This document shows, piece by piece, positions 1 to 7,260 of a DNA stretch of 64,000 bases. Position numbers and translations under genes: made by a program. Origin of the DNA: JADKAV01 sp041393775 (GTDB lineage Bacteria; Actinomycetota; Actinomycetes; S36-B12; UBA10799); assembly GCA_041393775.1 (NCBI GenBank), contig JAWKJM010000003.1, positions 1,181,160-1,245,159 of the forward strand, given 5' to 3'. Positions within the stretch are counted from its first letter, which is position 1, and the number at the start of each line of letters is the position of its first letter. Under the pieces are notes generated by a model. The model had not been told where the DNA came from. It worked only from the letters and a program-made list of their open reading frames with translations, and made no database searches.

Positions 1-365
1 CCGAACAGCCACTCGCCGCTGCCGATCACCCATTTCCCGAACGGGGGATGCACCACGTAGGAGGGCGTGTCCTTGAAGATCTCGCGCGCCGCGTCGAGGT
101 TGCCGTCCATGTTCAGCAACATGTCGTTGGCGTTCTCTCGTGCCTCCTGTTCGTGGCCGAACAGGAGCAGGGCCAGGCCATCCTTGGCGTAGTAGGTCTC
201 GTCGAACACCAGCGCGTGTGGCTGGCCAAGGCCAGGCAGCCGAAGCGCCGCCGCCACCCCTGCCATCGCCAGCGGCCCGACCCAGCCCCGCCAGCCGCCG
301 GTGGGGCGCCGAACCGGGTCCGTGCTGGCGCTGTGCGTGGGCTGCACAGCGGTTGTTAGGCTCAC
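1..365 (-). CDS. pmt: Protein O-mannosyltransferase, N-terminal part (runs off window)
   Basis: Only the first 121 codons are in the window. The translation carries FDETYYAKD and HPPFGKW, signatures of the dolichyl-phosphate-mannose-protein mannosyltransferase (GT39) family, whose members transfer mannose from polyprenyl-phosphate-mannose to Ser/Thr of secreted proteins at the actinobacterial membrane. The first membrane segment starts near residue 30. I chose the GTG at 363-365 because a TATGCT -10 box (373-378, minus strand) lies 7 nt upstream, the leaderless layout seen repeatedly in this window; an in-frame ATG at 375-377 is the alternative. The gene is divergent from rsmI, as I recall for mycobacteria. 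The C-terminal catalytic half is not visible. Confidence 0.85.
   Translation of the reverse strand, partial: MSLTTAVQPTHSASTDPVRRPTGGWRGWVGPLAMAGVAAALRLPGLGQPHALVFDETYYAKDGLALLLFGHEQEARENANDMLLNMDGNLDAAREIFKDTPSYVVHPPFGKWVIGSGEWLF
357..362 (+). promoter_or_regulatory. -10 box of rsmI
   Basis: TAGGCT lies about 28 nt before the rsmI start, leaving room for a short leader with GGAGG at 380-384. It overlaps the 5' end of the divergent pmt gene, so the two promoters are interleaved. Confidence 0.5.
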
Positions 366-390
366 GCGGGCCAGCATATGGAGGTTCCCG

Positions 391-1233
391 GTGACACACG
401 ATGACGGCATCCTCATCGTGGCTGCCACGCCGCTGGGCAACCCGGGGGATGCGTCACCCCGACTACGCGATGCGCTGGCTAGCGCGGACGTGGTCGCCGC
501 TGAGGACACCCGCCGGATGCGACGGCTCGCCGCCGACTTGGGGATCCGCATCCAGGGCCGCGTGATCTCGCACTTCGACGCCGTGGAGGCGAAGCGATCG
601 CAGGCACTGGCTGACTACGTGGCGCAGGGTCTGACCGTCCTGGTGGTCAGCGACGCGGGGATGCCGCTGGTCAGCGACCCTGGGTTGTCGGCGGTACGGC
701 GTTGCATCGACGCCGGGCTGCCGGTCACCTGCCTGCCGGGTCCCAGCGCCGTCACCACCGCGTTGGTCCTCAGCGGGCTGCCAGCCGACCGCTTCTGCTT
801 CGAAGGCTTCCTGCCGCGGCGATCCGCCCAGCGCCGGACGCGCCTGCGGTCCCTGGCCGGCGAGCCCCGGACGATGGTGTTCTTCGAGAGCCCGCGCCGG
901 TTGCAGGACTGCCTCGGCGACCTGGTCGAGATCTTCGGCGCCGATCGGCAGGTCGCGGTGTGCCGGGAACTGACCAAGACGTACGAGGAGGTGGTGCGCG
1001 GCACGGCGGCGGAAATGGTGGACCGGGCCGGCGACCTCCTCGGCGAGATCACCCTGGTCGTGGCCGGTGCGCCGGAGGTTGAAACGGATCCCGCCGACCT
1101 GGTCGATGAGGTCGAGGCGCTGGTTGCCGCCGGGATGCGCCGCAGCGAGGCGGTCGCGCGGGTCGCGCGTGAGGCGGGGGTCTCCCGCCGGGAACTGTAC
1201 GCGCTGGTGGTGGCGCCCGAACGGATGGATTGA
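391..1233 (+). CDS. rsmI: 16S rRNA (cytidine1402-2'-O)-methyltransferase
   Basis: RsmI methylates the ribose of C1402 in the decoding centre of 16S rRNA using SAM. The 280-residue protein has the tetrapyrrole-methylase fold signatures: VAATPLGNPGD near the N-terminus, AAEDTRR, VSDAGMPLVSDPG and CLPGPSAV, then FEGFLPRR. Length is normal for the family. The GTG at 391 is chosen because GGAGG at 380-384 is correctly spaced and the protein then begins just before the conserved LIVAATPLGN; the open frame further upstream is non-homologous. Transcribed away from pmt; a GAP-family pseudogene and metG follow on the same strand. Confidence 0.93.
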   Translation: MTHDDGILIVAATPLGNPGDASPRLRDALASADVVAAEDTRRMRRLAADLGIRIQGRVISHFDAVEAKRSQALADYVAQGLTVLVVSDAGMPLVSDPGLSAVRRCIDAGLPVTCLPGPSAVTTALVLSGLPADRFCFEGFLPRRSAQRRTRLRSLAGEPRTMVFFESPRRLQDCLGDLVEIFGADRQVAVCRELTKTYEEVVRGTAAEMVDRAGDLLGEITLVVAGAPEVETDPADLVDEVEALVAAGMRRSEAVARVAREAGVSRRELYALVVAPERMD

Positions 1234-1252
1234 GCCATGGTCCGGCTGGGCA

Positions 1253-1291
1253 TGGCAAAGATCTGTCGCTGAGAGCGACGAGTCTTTGCCA
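1253..1291. repeat. 39-bp palindromic element, copy 1 (family III)
   Basis: A perfect dyad 19 nt after the rsmI stop: TGGCAAAGA - 3 nt - GTCGCT - GAG - AGCGAC - 3 nt - TCTTTGCCA, followed by CGCC. A second copy with the same 9-3-6-3-6-3-9 layout follows guaA at 46696-46734. It could act as a terminator hairpin, although no T-run follows, or be a small dispersed repeat. Confidence 0.8.
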
Positions 1292-1357
1292 CGCCTCGGC
1301 TTCTTGCGCGGCGGCCACCGCCTTGCGGGAGCACAATGGGCCGGTCCGCTACGGCCG

Positions 1358-1647
1358 ATGTCGGCGGCCGACCCCAAGGAGTTGCTGATGGCCGGCGCCG
1401 TGGGACTCGCGGTCGGCGCCAGTGACGCAGGCGCGTCGGCTGCAGCCGGCGCCATCGCCGTATTCGTACTGGTGGGTGCGGCAGCGTGATCGCTCCTCTG
1501 GTCGTCTTCCTGGCAGGCGGCGAGTCCTCGTTGCGGCGGTTGGGGACGGCCCGGGAGTGGCTGCAGCGCAACAGTGCCGCGGTTGCCGCCGGCGTGCTCG
1601 CGGTGTTGGGCTTGTTCCTGCTCGTCGGCGGGATGTCGAAACTCTAG
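1358..1647 (+). pseudogene. Remnant of a GAP/Sap-family (sulfolipid-1-addressing-like) membrane protein
   Basis: Two overlapping reading frames together give the C-terminal half of a GAP-family integral membrane protein: DPKELLMAG and AIAVFVLVGAAA in the first frame (ends TGA 1487-1489), then LVVFLAGGES, REWLQRNSAAV and a final hydrophobic helix ending GGMSKL in the second frame (ends TAG 1645-1647). The join needs a -1 shift at about 1486. No N-terminal half is visible between 1234 and 1357, so the gene appears truncated as well as frameshifted. Full-length relatives are roughly 210-240 residues with about six membrane helices. The family assignment rests on remembered C-terminal pattern, not a search. 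Confidence 0.6.
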
Positions 1648-1714
1648 CCCGCGTCGCGGAGGGTGTTTGCGGAACGGACACGCCATCGCGGGATCAGCGC
1701 CACACCGCTGCTCA

Positions 1715-1720
1715 TAAACT
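1715..1720 (+). promoter_or_regulatory. Candidate -10 box of metG
   Basis: TAAACT is followed by a leader of about 20-27 nt containing a GGGAG ribosome binding site before the metG ATG. No clear -35 box was identified. Confidence 0.4.
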
Positions 1721-1747
1721 GGAACCAGTCCAGCCGGGAGATTCCAC

Positions 1748-3286
1748 ATGAGCAAGGCGTTCTACGTCACGACGCCCATCTATTACGTCAACGACGCCCC
1801 CCACATCGGGCACGCCTACACCACGGTGGCCGGTGACGTCCTGACCCGCTGGCACCGGCAGCGGCAGGAGCCGGTGTTCTACCTGACCGGCACGGATGAG
1901 CATGGGACGAAGGTCCAGCGCAAGGCCGAGGACAACGGGATCGCCCCGCAGCAATGGTGCGACCGGCTTGTGGAACAGTCCTGGCTTCCGGTTCTGGAAA
2001 CCGTGGATGCCGCCAACGACGACTTCATCCGTACCACCAGCGCCAGGCACCGCAAAGGCGTGCAGCGGTTCTGGGAGACCCTGCGGGCGAACGGTCACGT
2101 CTACGAGGCCGACTTCGAGGGCCCCTATTGCGTGGGTTGCGAGGAGTTCAAGCGCCCTGGCGATCTTGTGGACGGCAGGTGCCCGATCCACCTGCAGCCG
2201 GTCGAGATGCTGCACGAATCGAACTACTTCTTCCGGCTGGCGGCCTTCCAGGACGCACTTCTCGAGCACTACGAGCGGCATCCGACTGCGGTGGAGCCGA
2301 AGAGCGCGTACAACGAGGTCGTGTCATTCATCAAGAGTGGCCTCGAGGACATCTCGATGTCGCGCTCGAGTGTTTCCTGGGGGGTGCCGCTGCCATGGGA
2401 TGAGGAGCAGGTCGTTTACGTGTGGTTCGACGCACTGCTGAACTACATCACCGCCATCGGGTACGGCGACGGAGATCCCAAGTTCGACACCATCTGGCCG
2501 GCGAACGTACACCTTGTGGGCAAGGACATCCTGCGCTTCCACGCGGTCTATTGGCCCGCGATGCTGATGGCTGCCGGCCTGCCGCTGCCGGAGAAGGTCT
2601 TCGCCCACGGCTGGCTGCTGGTCGGCGGCGAGAAGATGAGCAAGAGCAAGCTCACGGGTATCTCCCCGGAGCAGATCACCGACGAGTTCGGCTCCGACGC
2701 CTTCCGCTACTACTTCCTGCGCGCCATCGCGTTCGGGCAGGACGGTTCGTTCTCCTACGAGGACATGGCTGCTCGCTACCAGGCGGAACTGGCTAACGGG
2801 GTAGGCAACCTGGCCGCCCGCGCCACGGCGATGGTCGGGCGATACCGTGACGGCATCCTGCCCGCGCCCGGCGACTATGCCAATGTCGACCGCGGCCTGC
2901 AGGAGTTGCTCGCCGCCAAGGCCGAGGCCGCCGACGCTGCGATGGGCCGGTTGGACTTCAGCGCGGGCATCCTCGCGGTGAAGGACTTCGTGGACGCGGT
3001 CAACATGTACGTGACGGAGCAGCAACCCTGGGTGCTGGCCAAGGATGAGGCCTCTGCGGGCCGCCTGGACACGGTGCTGTACACGATCTGTGAGGCCCTG
3101 CGGGCCATCGCGGTGCTGTACCACCCGGTGATGCCCAAGGCCACGGCCTCGTTGTGGCAGCAACTCGGAGCGACCGGGGAACTGGGGGAGCAATCCGTGC
3201 TCAAGGTGGGCCAGTGGGGCCAGCTCGCACCGGGCAGCACGGTGACCAAGGGCGACCCGTTGTTCCCGCGGCTGGATACCGCATGA
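1748..3286 (+). CDS. metG: Methionyl-tRNA synthetase
   Basis: Charges tRNA-Met, including the initiator, in the cytoplasm. The 512-residue protein is a class I synthetase: HIGH at residues 19-22 (PHIGHAYTT), KMSKS near residue 296 (GEKMSKSKL), a small insertion with YCVGCEEF typical of the zinc/knuckle subdomain, and the helical anticodon-binding domain at the C-terminus. It lacks the C-terminal dimerisation extension of the long E. coli form and matches the short actinobacterial type. The ATG is preceded by GGGAG. The stop overlaps the tatD start (ATGA), so the two are translationally coupled. Confidence 0.96.
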   Translation: MSKAFYVTTPIYYVNDAPHIGHAYTTVAGDVLTRWHRQRQEPVFYLTGTDEHGTKVQRKAEDNGIAPQQWCDRLVEQSWLPVLETVDAANDDFIRTTSARHRKGVQRFWETLRANGHVYEADFEGPYCVGCEEFKRPGDLVDGRCPIHLQPVEMLHESNYFFRLAAFQDALLEHYERHPTAVEPKSAYNEVVSFIKSGLEDISMSRSSVSWGVPLPWDEEQVVYVWFDALLNYITAIGYGDGDPKFDTIWPANVHLVGKDILRFHAVYWPAMLMAAGLPLPEKVFAHGWLLVGGEKMSKSKLTGISPEQITDEFGSDAFRYYFLRAIAFGQDGSFSYEDMAARYQAELANGVGNLAARATAMVGRYRDGILPAPGDYANVDRGLQELLAAKAEAADAAMGRLDFSAGILAVKDFVDAVNMYVTEQQPWVLAKDEASAGRLDTVLYTICEALRAIAVLYHPVMPKATASLWQQLGATGELGEQSVLKVGQWGQLAPGSTVTKGDPLFPRLDTA

Positions 3287-4140
3287 GCCTGCCGGCCGGG
3301 TACGCGCCGCTACCGGACCCGCTGCCGTCACCGGTGATCGACAGCCACTGCCACCTCGATATCGGTGACCAGGGCCGTCACGGTGAGGCCGGGATCCCGG
3401 TGGACATGGCGCTTGCGGCGGCGGAGGCGGTGGGCGTCGATGCCGTGGTCCAGGTCGGGGTGGACGTGGCCAGTTCCCGGCGGGCCGTGGAGATCGCCGG
3501 CGATTGGGCGCAGGTGGTTGCCGCCGTAGCCCTGCACCCCAACGAGGCGCCGAGGATCCACGCGGAGCAGGGCCCGGTTGCGCTGGAGGCCGCGTGGAGC
3601 GAGATCGGTGAACTGGCCCGGGACGACCACGTCCTGGCGATCGGGGAGACCGGGATGGACTTCTACCGCACCGACGCCCCGGGCCGCGCGGCGCAGGAGC
3701 AGTCGTTCCGCCGGCACATCGCCATCGCCAAGGAACTCGACAAGACCCTCGTGATCCATGACCGGGACGCCCACGCCGACATCCTGCGGATCGTGGACGA
3801 TGAGGGCCCACCGCGGCGAGTTGTCATGCACTGCTTCAGCGGGGACGCCGGGTTCGCGCAGGAAGTGACGCAGCGGGGGTGGTTCTGCTCGTTCGCCGGG
3901 GTGGTCACGTTCAAGAACGCCGCCGACCTGCGCGAGGCGCTAGCGGTGGTCCCGCGCGACCGGATCCTGGTCGAGACGGACGCACCCTTCCTCGCCCCGA
4001 TGCCCCATCGGGGACGTCCTAATGCGTCCTACTTGATCCCGTGGACGATGCGGCGGATGGCCGAGGTCCTGGCCGCGGATCTGGGGGAGTTGTGTGAGAC
4101 GGTGCGGGCCAACACGTTCGAGGCGTTCGGGAGTTTCTGA
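3283..4140 (+). CDS. tatD: TatD-family metal-dependent DNase
   Basis: A 285-residue TIM-barrel hydrolase of the TatD/YcfH family, a 3'-5' nuclease linked to DNA quality control. Metal-ligand motifs are present in order: DSHCHLD near residue 22, GETGMDFY, VIHDRDAH, MHCFSGD and ETDAPFLAP. The ATG at 3283 overlaps the metG stop by 4 nt and gives the family's usual N-terminus. In M. tuberculosis, as I recall, a resuscitation-promoting factor gene (rpfB) sits between tatD and ksgA; here tatD runs straight into rsmA with a TGATG overlap, so rpfB is absent from this position. Confidence 0.93.
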   Translation: MSLPAGYAPLPDPLPSPVIDSHCHLDIGDQGRHGEAGIPVDMALAAAEAVGVDAVVQVGVDVASSRRAVEIAGDWAQVVAAVALHPNEAPRIHAEQGPVALEAAWSEIGELARDDHVLAIGETGMDFYRTDAPGRAAQEQSFRRHIAIAKELDKTLVIHDRDAHADILRIVDDEGPPRRVVMHCFSGDAGFAQEVTQRGWFCSFAGVVTFKNAADLREALAVVPRDRILVETDAPFLAPMPHRGRPNASYLIPWTMRRMAEVLAADLGELCETVRANTFEAFGSF

Positions 4141-4985
4141 TGGGTGCGTTGGGCCCGGCCCAGATCCGGGAGCTGGCGCGCGAACTGGAACTGCGTCCGA
4201 CCAAGAAGCTCGGCCAGAACTTCGTCATCGACCCCAACACGGTGCGGCGGATCGTCGCGCTCGCCGGGGTCGGCGCCGACGACGTGGTGCTGGAGGTGGG
4301 CCCCGGCCTCGGCTCGTTGACGCTAGCCCTGCTGGAGACCGGCGCCCGGGTTGAAGCTGTGGAGATCGACCGGCGCCTCGCAGAGCGGCTTCCGCGAACG
4401 GTGGCCGAGTTCGACCCGCCTGGGGCCCCACGATTGCGGGTTCGGCACGAGGACGCGCTCACGATCGTCCCGACGGAACCCGCACCCACCCGGTTTGTCG
4501 CCAACCTGCCTTACAACACCGGTGTCCCCATCCTGCTGAATGTGCTGGCCCGTTTCCCCAGCGCCGAATCCGGCGTGGTCATGGTGCAGTCCGAGGTGGC
4601 GGCCAGGCTTACGGCGCGTCCCGGGTCACGCCTTTACGGTGTTCCAACGGTCAAGACCGCCTGGTGGGCAGACACCCGCAGCCTGGGGAAGGTCGGCACG
4701 GAGGTCTTCTGGCCAGCCCCCAACGTGCAGTCCGGTCTGGTCGGATTCGTCCGGCATCCCGTCACCCGGCCCGAACTACGCACCGTGACCTTCGAGGCGA
4801 TCGACGCGGCGTTCGCGCAGCGCCGCAAGATGCTGCGCAGCGCCCTGCGGGAGTGGGCCGCTCCGCTTCCGGCCCACGAGGTTCTCGAAAGCGCGGGACT
4901 GGACCCGAGCGTGCGCGGGGAATCCCTGACGGTCGAGCAGTTCCGGGCCCTCGCCAGCGCGAAGTCACGGCTGCTCGAGCCATAG
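4140..4985 (+). CDS. rsmA: 16S rRNA (adenine1518/1519-N6)-dimethyltransferase
   Basis: KsgA/RsmA dimethylates two adjacent adenosines in helix 45 of 16S rRNA late in 30S assembly. The 281-residue sequence has the N-terminal GQNFVIDPN, SAM-binding EVGPGLG near residue 51, and the catalytic NLPYN motif near residues 122-126, followed by a C-terminal helical domain with QRRKMLR. The start codon overlaps the tatD stop (TGATG). Co-localisation with ispE is conserved in actinobacteria. Confidence 0.95.
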   Translation: MGALGPAQIRELARELELRPTKKLGQNFVIDPNTVRRIVALAGVGADDVVLEVGPGLGSLTLALLETGARVEAVEIDRRLAERLPRTVAEFDPPGAPRLRVRHEDALTIVPTEPAPTRFVANLPYNTGVPILLNVLARFPSAESGVVMVQSEVAARLTARPGSRLYGVPTVKTAWWADTRSLGKVGTEVFWPAPNVQSGLVGFVRHPVTRPELRTVTFEAIDAAFAQRRKMLRSALREWAAPLPAHEVLESAGLDPSVRGESLTVEQFRALASAKSRLLEP

Positions 4986-4988
4986 CCT
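4983..4988 (+). promoter_or_regulatory. -10 box giving a leaderless ispE transcript
   Basis: TAGCCT lies 6 nt before the ispE GTG, immediately after the rsmA stop. The predicted transcript start is at the start codon. Confidence 0.5.
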
Positions 4989-4994
4989 TGACCG

Positions 4995-5906
4995 GTGACG
5001 GTTGTCTCGCCTGTCTGCGTCGAAACCCCGGCGAAGATCAATCTGTATCTGGGCGTGGGACCGCGGCGCGCGGACGGCTACCACGAACTGGCGACGGTCT
5101 TCCAGGCGCTCGACCTCACGGACCAGTTGGAGGCGGAACCGCTCGAATCCGGCGTCCAACTCAAATTGCGATCCGGCAAAGGGGTGCCGGCCGGGCCCAG
5201 CAATCTGGCGGTCAAGGCCGCCCGGCTCCTCAAGCGCGAGTACGAGGTCCCGCAGGGGGTCCGGTTGACCCTCGAGAAGCGCATCCCGGTGGCCGGCGGC
5301 ATGGCCGGTGGTTCGGCAGATGCGGCCGCCGCCTTGGTCGCGTGCAACGCGCTGTGGGGACTGGGATGCACGCAGGCACAGCTGTCCCAGCTGGCCGCCA
5401 GGCTGGGATCGGATGTGCCGTTCAGCCTATGTGGGGGAACTGCGTTGGGCGCCGGCCGCGGGGAGTTACTGACCCCGGTCCTGAGCACCGGAGAGTTCAC
5501 ATGGGTCGTGGCGACCTCGTTCACGTCTCTGGCCACCCCGGACGTCTATGCGACCTTCGACAAACTGCGTGGAACTGACTTTCCGGAGCCGTCGGTACCA
5601 CGCGCCCTGCTCTCAGCGCTGCGGAGTGGGGATCAGGTTGCGGTCGGTGCGCACCTGCACAACGACCTGCAGGCCGCCGCCGTCTCCATGCGGCCGGAGT
5701 TGGATCTGCTCCTGGAGGCGGGGCGCGACTACGGCGCTTTGGGTGCGATGGTCAGCGGCAGCGGACCCACCTGCGTCTTCCTCGCATCGGACCATGACCA
5801 CGCCATGGAGTTGTCGGTCGGTTTGTCGGGTACCGGCTTGTGCAAGCAGGCCAGGATCGCCACGGGTCCGGTGCCTGGTCCCCGGGTGACACGCACTCGC
5901 ACCTGA
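4995..5906 (+). CDS. ispE: 4-diphosphocytidyl-2-C-methyl-D-erythritol kinase
   Basis: The GHMP kinase of the non-mevalonate isoprenoid (MEP) pathway; it phosphorylates CDP-ME with ATP. The 303-residue protein begins with AKINLYLGVG and DGYHEL, carries the ATP-binding loop PVAGGMAGGSADAAAA near residue 98, and has the C-terminal VSGSGPTCVF motif. The GTG start follows a -10 box by 6 nt, so it may be expressed from its own leaderless promoter as well as by read-through from metG-tatD-rsmA. Confidence 0.94.
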   Translation: MTVVSPVCVETPAKINLYLGVGPRRADGYHELATVFQALDLTDQLEAEPLESGVQLKLRSGKGVPAGPSNLAVKAARLLKREYEVPQGVRLTLEKRIPVAGGMAGGSADAAAALVACNALWGLGCTQAQLSQLAARLGSDVPFSLCGGTALGAGRGELLTPVLSTGEFTWVVATSFTSLATPDVYATFDKLRGTDFPEPSVPRALLSALRSGDQVAVGAHLHNDLQAAAVSMRPELDLLLEAGRDYGALGAMVSGSGPTCVFLASDHDHAMELSVGLSGTGLCKQARIATGPVPGPRVTRTRT

Positions 5907-6107
5907 TAGGGACGCTCGCCGCCGAAGTACGCACTCGACACGGACCCGGGCCCGACGCCAGTGTTGTGAACTCACCGGGACGCGCGTGTCGGGTCAACTT
6001 CGCAACACCGGGACGCCGTGGGAGGGGTCCGCTTCGAGGCACTGTGGGGGCGCCGCGCCCGGTGCCGGAAGCCCATCGGCCGCCGCGATAGCCTTGGGCA
6101 CTGTCGA

Positions 6108-6179
6108 TCCCCGTTGGTGTAACCGGCAACACTCCTGGTTTTGGTCCAGGCATTAGAGGTTCGAATCCTCTGCGGGGAG
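6108..6179 (+). tRNA. tRNA-Gln (anticodon TTG)
   Basis: A 72-nt cloverleaf. The acceptor stem pairs TCCCCGT (6108-6114) with GCGGGGA (6172-6178), discriminator G at 6179. The anticodon stem CCTGG/CCAGG encloses loop TTTTGGT, giving anticodon TTG for CAA codons. The T-arm contains GGTTCGAATCC. The 3' CCA is not encoded. It sits alone between ispE and a minus-strand transporter; the 200 nt before it show no gene. Confidence 0.93.
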
Positions 6180-6220
6180 CCCTTCGGAGCAACCGGGCCA
6201 CCGCAAGCGCCGACCCCGGG

Positions 6221-7180
6221 TCAACGACCCAGCCTGCGCCTGGCTGACCGTGCGGCACCGGGCAGTGTGGCGATGGTGACTGCGAGCGCGATGACCACCA
6301 TGCCCAGCCATTGCGCCCACCCGAGCGATGTCTCGTGGGCGGGCAGAGCGAGGTCGACGGCCACGGAGCCGAACAGTTGGCCCGCGATGGACAGCAGGCC
6401 GAAGACCAGCACGCCGACGCCGCGGACCGCCCATGCGGCCAAGGCGATGAATGTCACGCCGATCGGCCCACCGAGGTAGAGCCACCATTGACCCGGCCAG
6501 CCCTGGAACGTGATCGTGCCCAGCGACATCGCAACCACCGAGACCAGGAACAGGCCGGTGAACCCCACGACGAAGTTCACCAGCGTCGCCGCCAGGGACT
6601 GATGGGTGGCGACTGCGACGCGGGCGTTGATCGCCTGCTGGACGGATACGCCGAAACCCGCGGACACGGCGAACAGCACGACGAACGAGAAGGTGAATCC
6701 GCCGCTACTGAGCCCGGACAGCGCGACCGCGAACAGCGCCACCGCGGCGGCGATCGCACGATTCGCGGTGATGAACATCCGACCTGCCGGGCTGAGCCCA
6801 ATGCGATCGACCAACAGGGAGCCGCTGACCTGCCCGGCCACCACCCCGATGGTGAAGGTGGTCACCCCGACCACGCCCACGACCAGCCCCTGGGTGGTCA
6901 CCAGCCAAGCGCCGCCGAGCCCTCCCAGCAGGTGCCAGACCCGCAGTTGCCCGGCGCGGATCGACTCCGGGATCAGTCGCAGGGACTGCCGCAGCGGCTT
7001 GCGGCTGAGCATCATGACCGCCACGAGGATCAAGCCGGTCCCGAAACTGATCGCGGCCGCAAGTACCCCCGCCCCCACCCGGTCGGTGAGCTCGGCATTG
7101 ACCCGGGATTGCAGTGCGACCAGCACTCCGACCCCGACTGACGCGGCGGCGGTGAGCGCTTTGGGCTGATGATGGGTCAT
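6221..7180 (-). CDS. DMT-superfamily transporter of the DUF606/YdcZ type
   Basis: A 319-residue integral membrane protein with about ten hydrophobic helices arranged as two similar halves: the loop GQVSGSLLVDRIGLSP in the first half and the corresponding GQLFGSVAVDLALPA in the second. This duplicated GQ...D pattern is typical of the two-repeat DUF606 (YdcZ) members of the drug/metabolite transporter superfamily. The substrate is unknown. It is the only minus-strand gene between pmt and the 24.8-kb lipase, and it is divergent from glmU. Confidence 0.75.
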   Translation of the reverse strand: MTHHQPKALTAAASVGVGVLVALQSRVNAELTDRVGAGVLAAAISFGTGLILVAVMMLSRKPLRQSLRLIPESIRAGQLRVWHLLGGLGGAWLVTTQGLVVGVVGVTTFTIGVVAGQVSGSLLVDRIGLSPAGRMFITANRAIAAAVALFAVALSGLSSGGFTFSFVVLFAVSAGFGVSVQQAINARVAVATHQSLAATLVNFVVGFTGLFLVSVVAMSLGTITFQGWPGQWWLYLGGPIGVTFIALAAWAVRGVGVLVFGLLSIAGQLFGSVAVDLALPAHETSLGWAQWLGMVVIALAVTIATLPGAARSARRRLGR

Positions 7181-7247
7181 GGGGTGTGCCCGGTTCGCAT
7201 GGAACCAGTGTCCCGCTCGCTCGGTCCCGGCCCGCAGGGCCGCCGAC

Positions 7248-7253
7248 TAAACT
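7248..7253 (+). promoter_or_regulatory. -10 box giving a leaderless glmU transcript
   Basis: TAAACT lies 7 nt before the glmU ATG. The purine run GGAAG directly touching the ATG is too close to serve as a ribosome binding site, which supports leaderless initiation. Confidence 0.55.
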
Positions 7254-7260
7254 CTGGAAG

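Noticed and set aside
1486..1489. Programmed -1 frameshift in the GAP-family gene
   Set aside because: No slippery heptamer is visible at the join and the N-terminal half of the protein is missing, so decay is the simpler reading.
5907..6107. A further family II copy before tRNA-Gln
   Set aside because: GTGTTGTGAACT and CAACTTCGCAACAC form a partial inverted repeat here, but the core GACGAAGGTGC sites and 31-bp phasing are absent.
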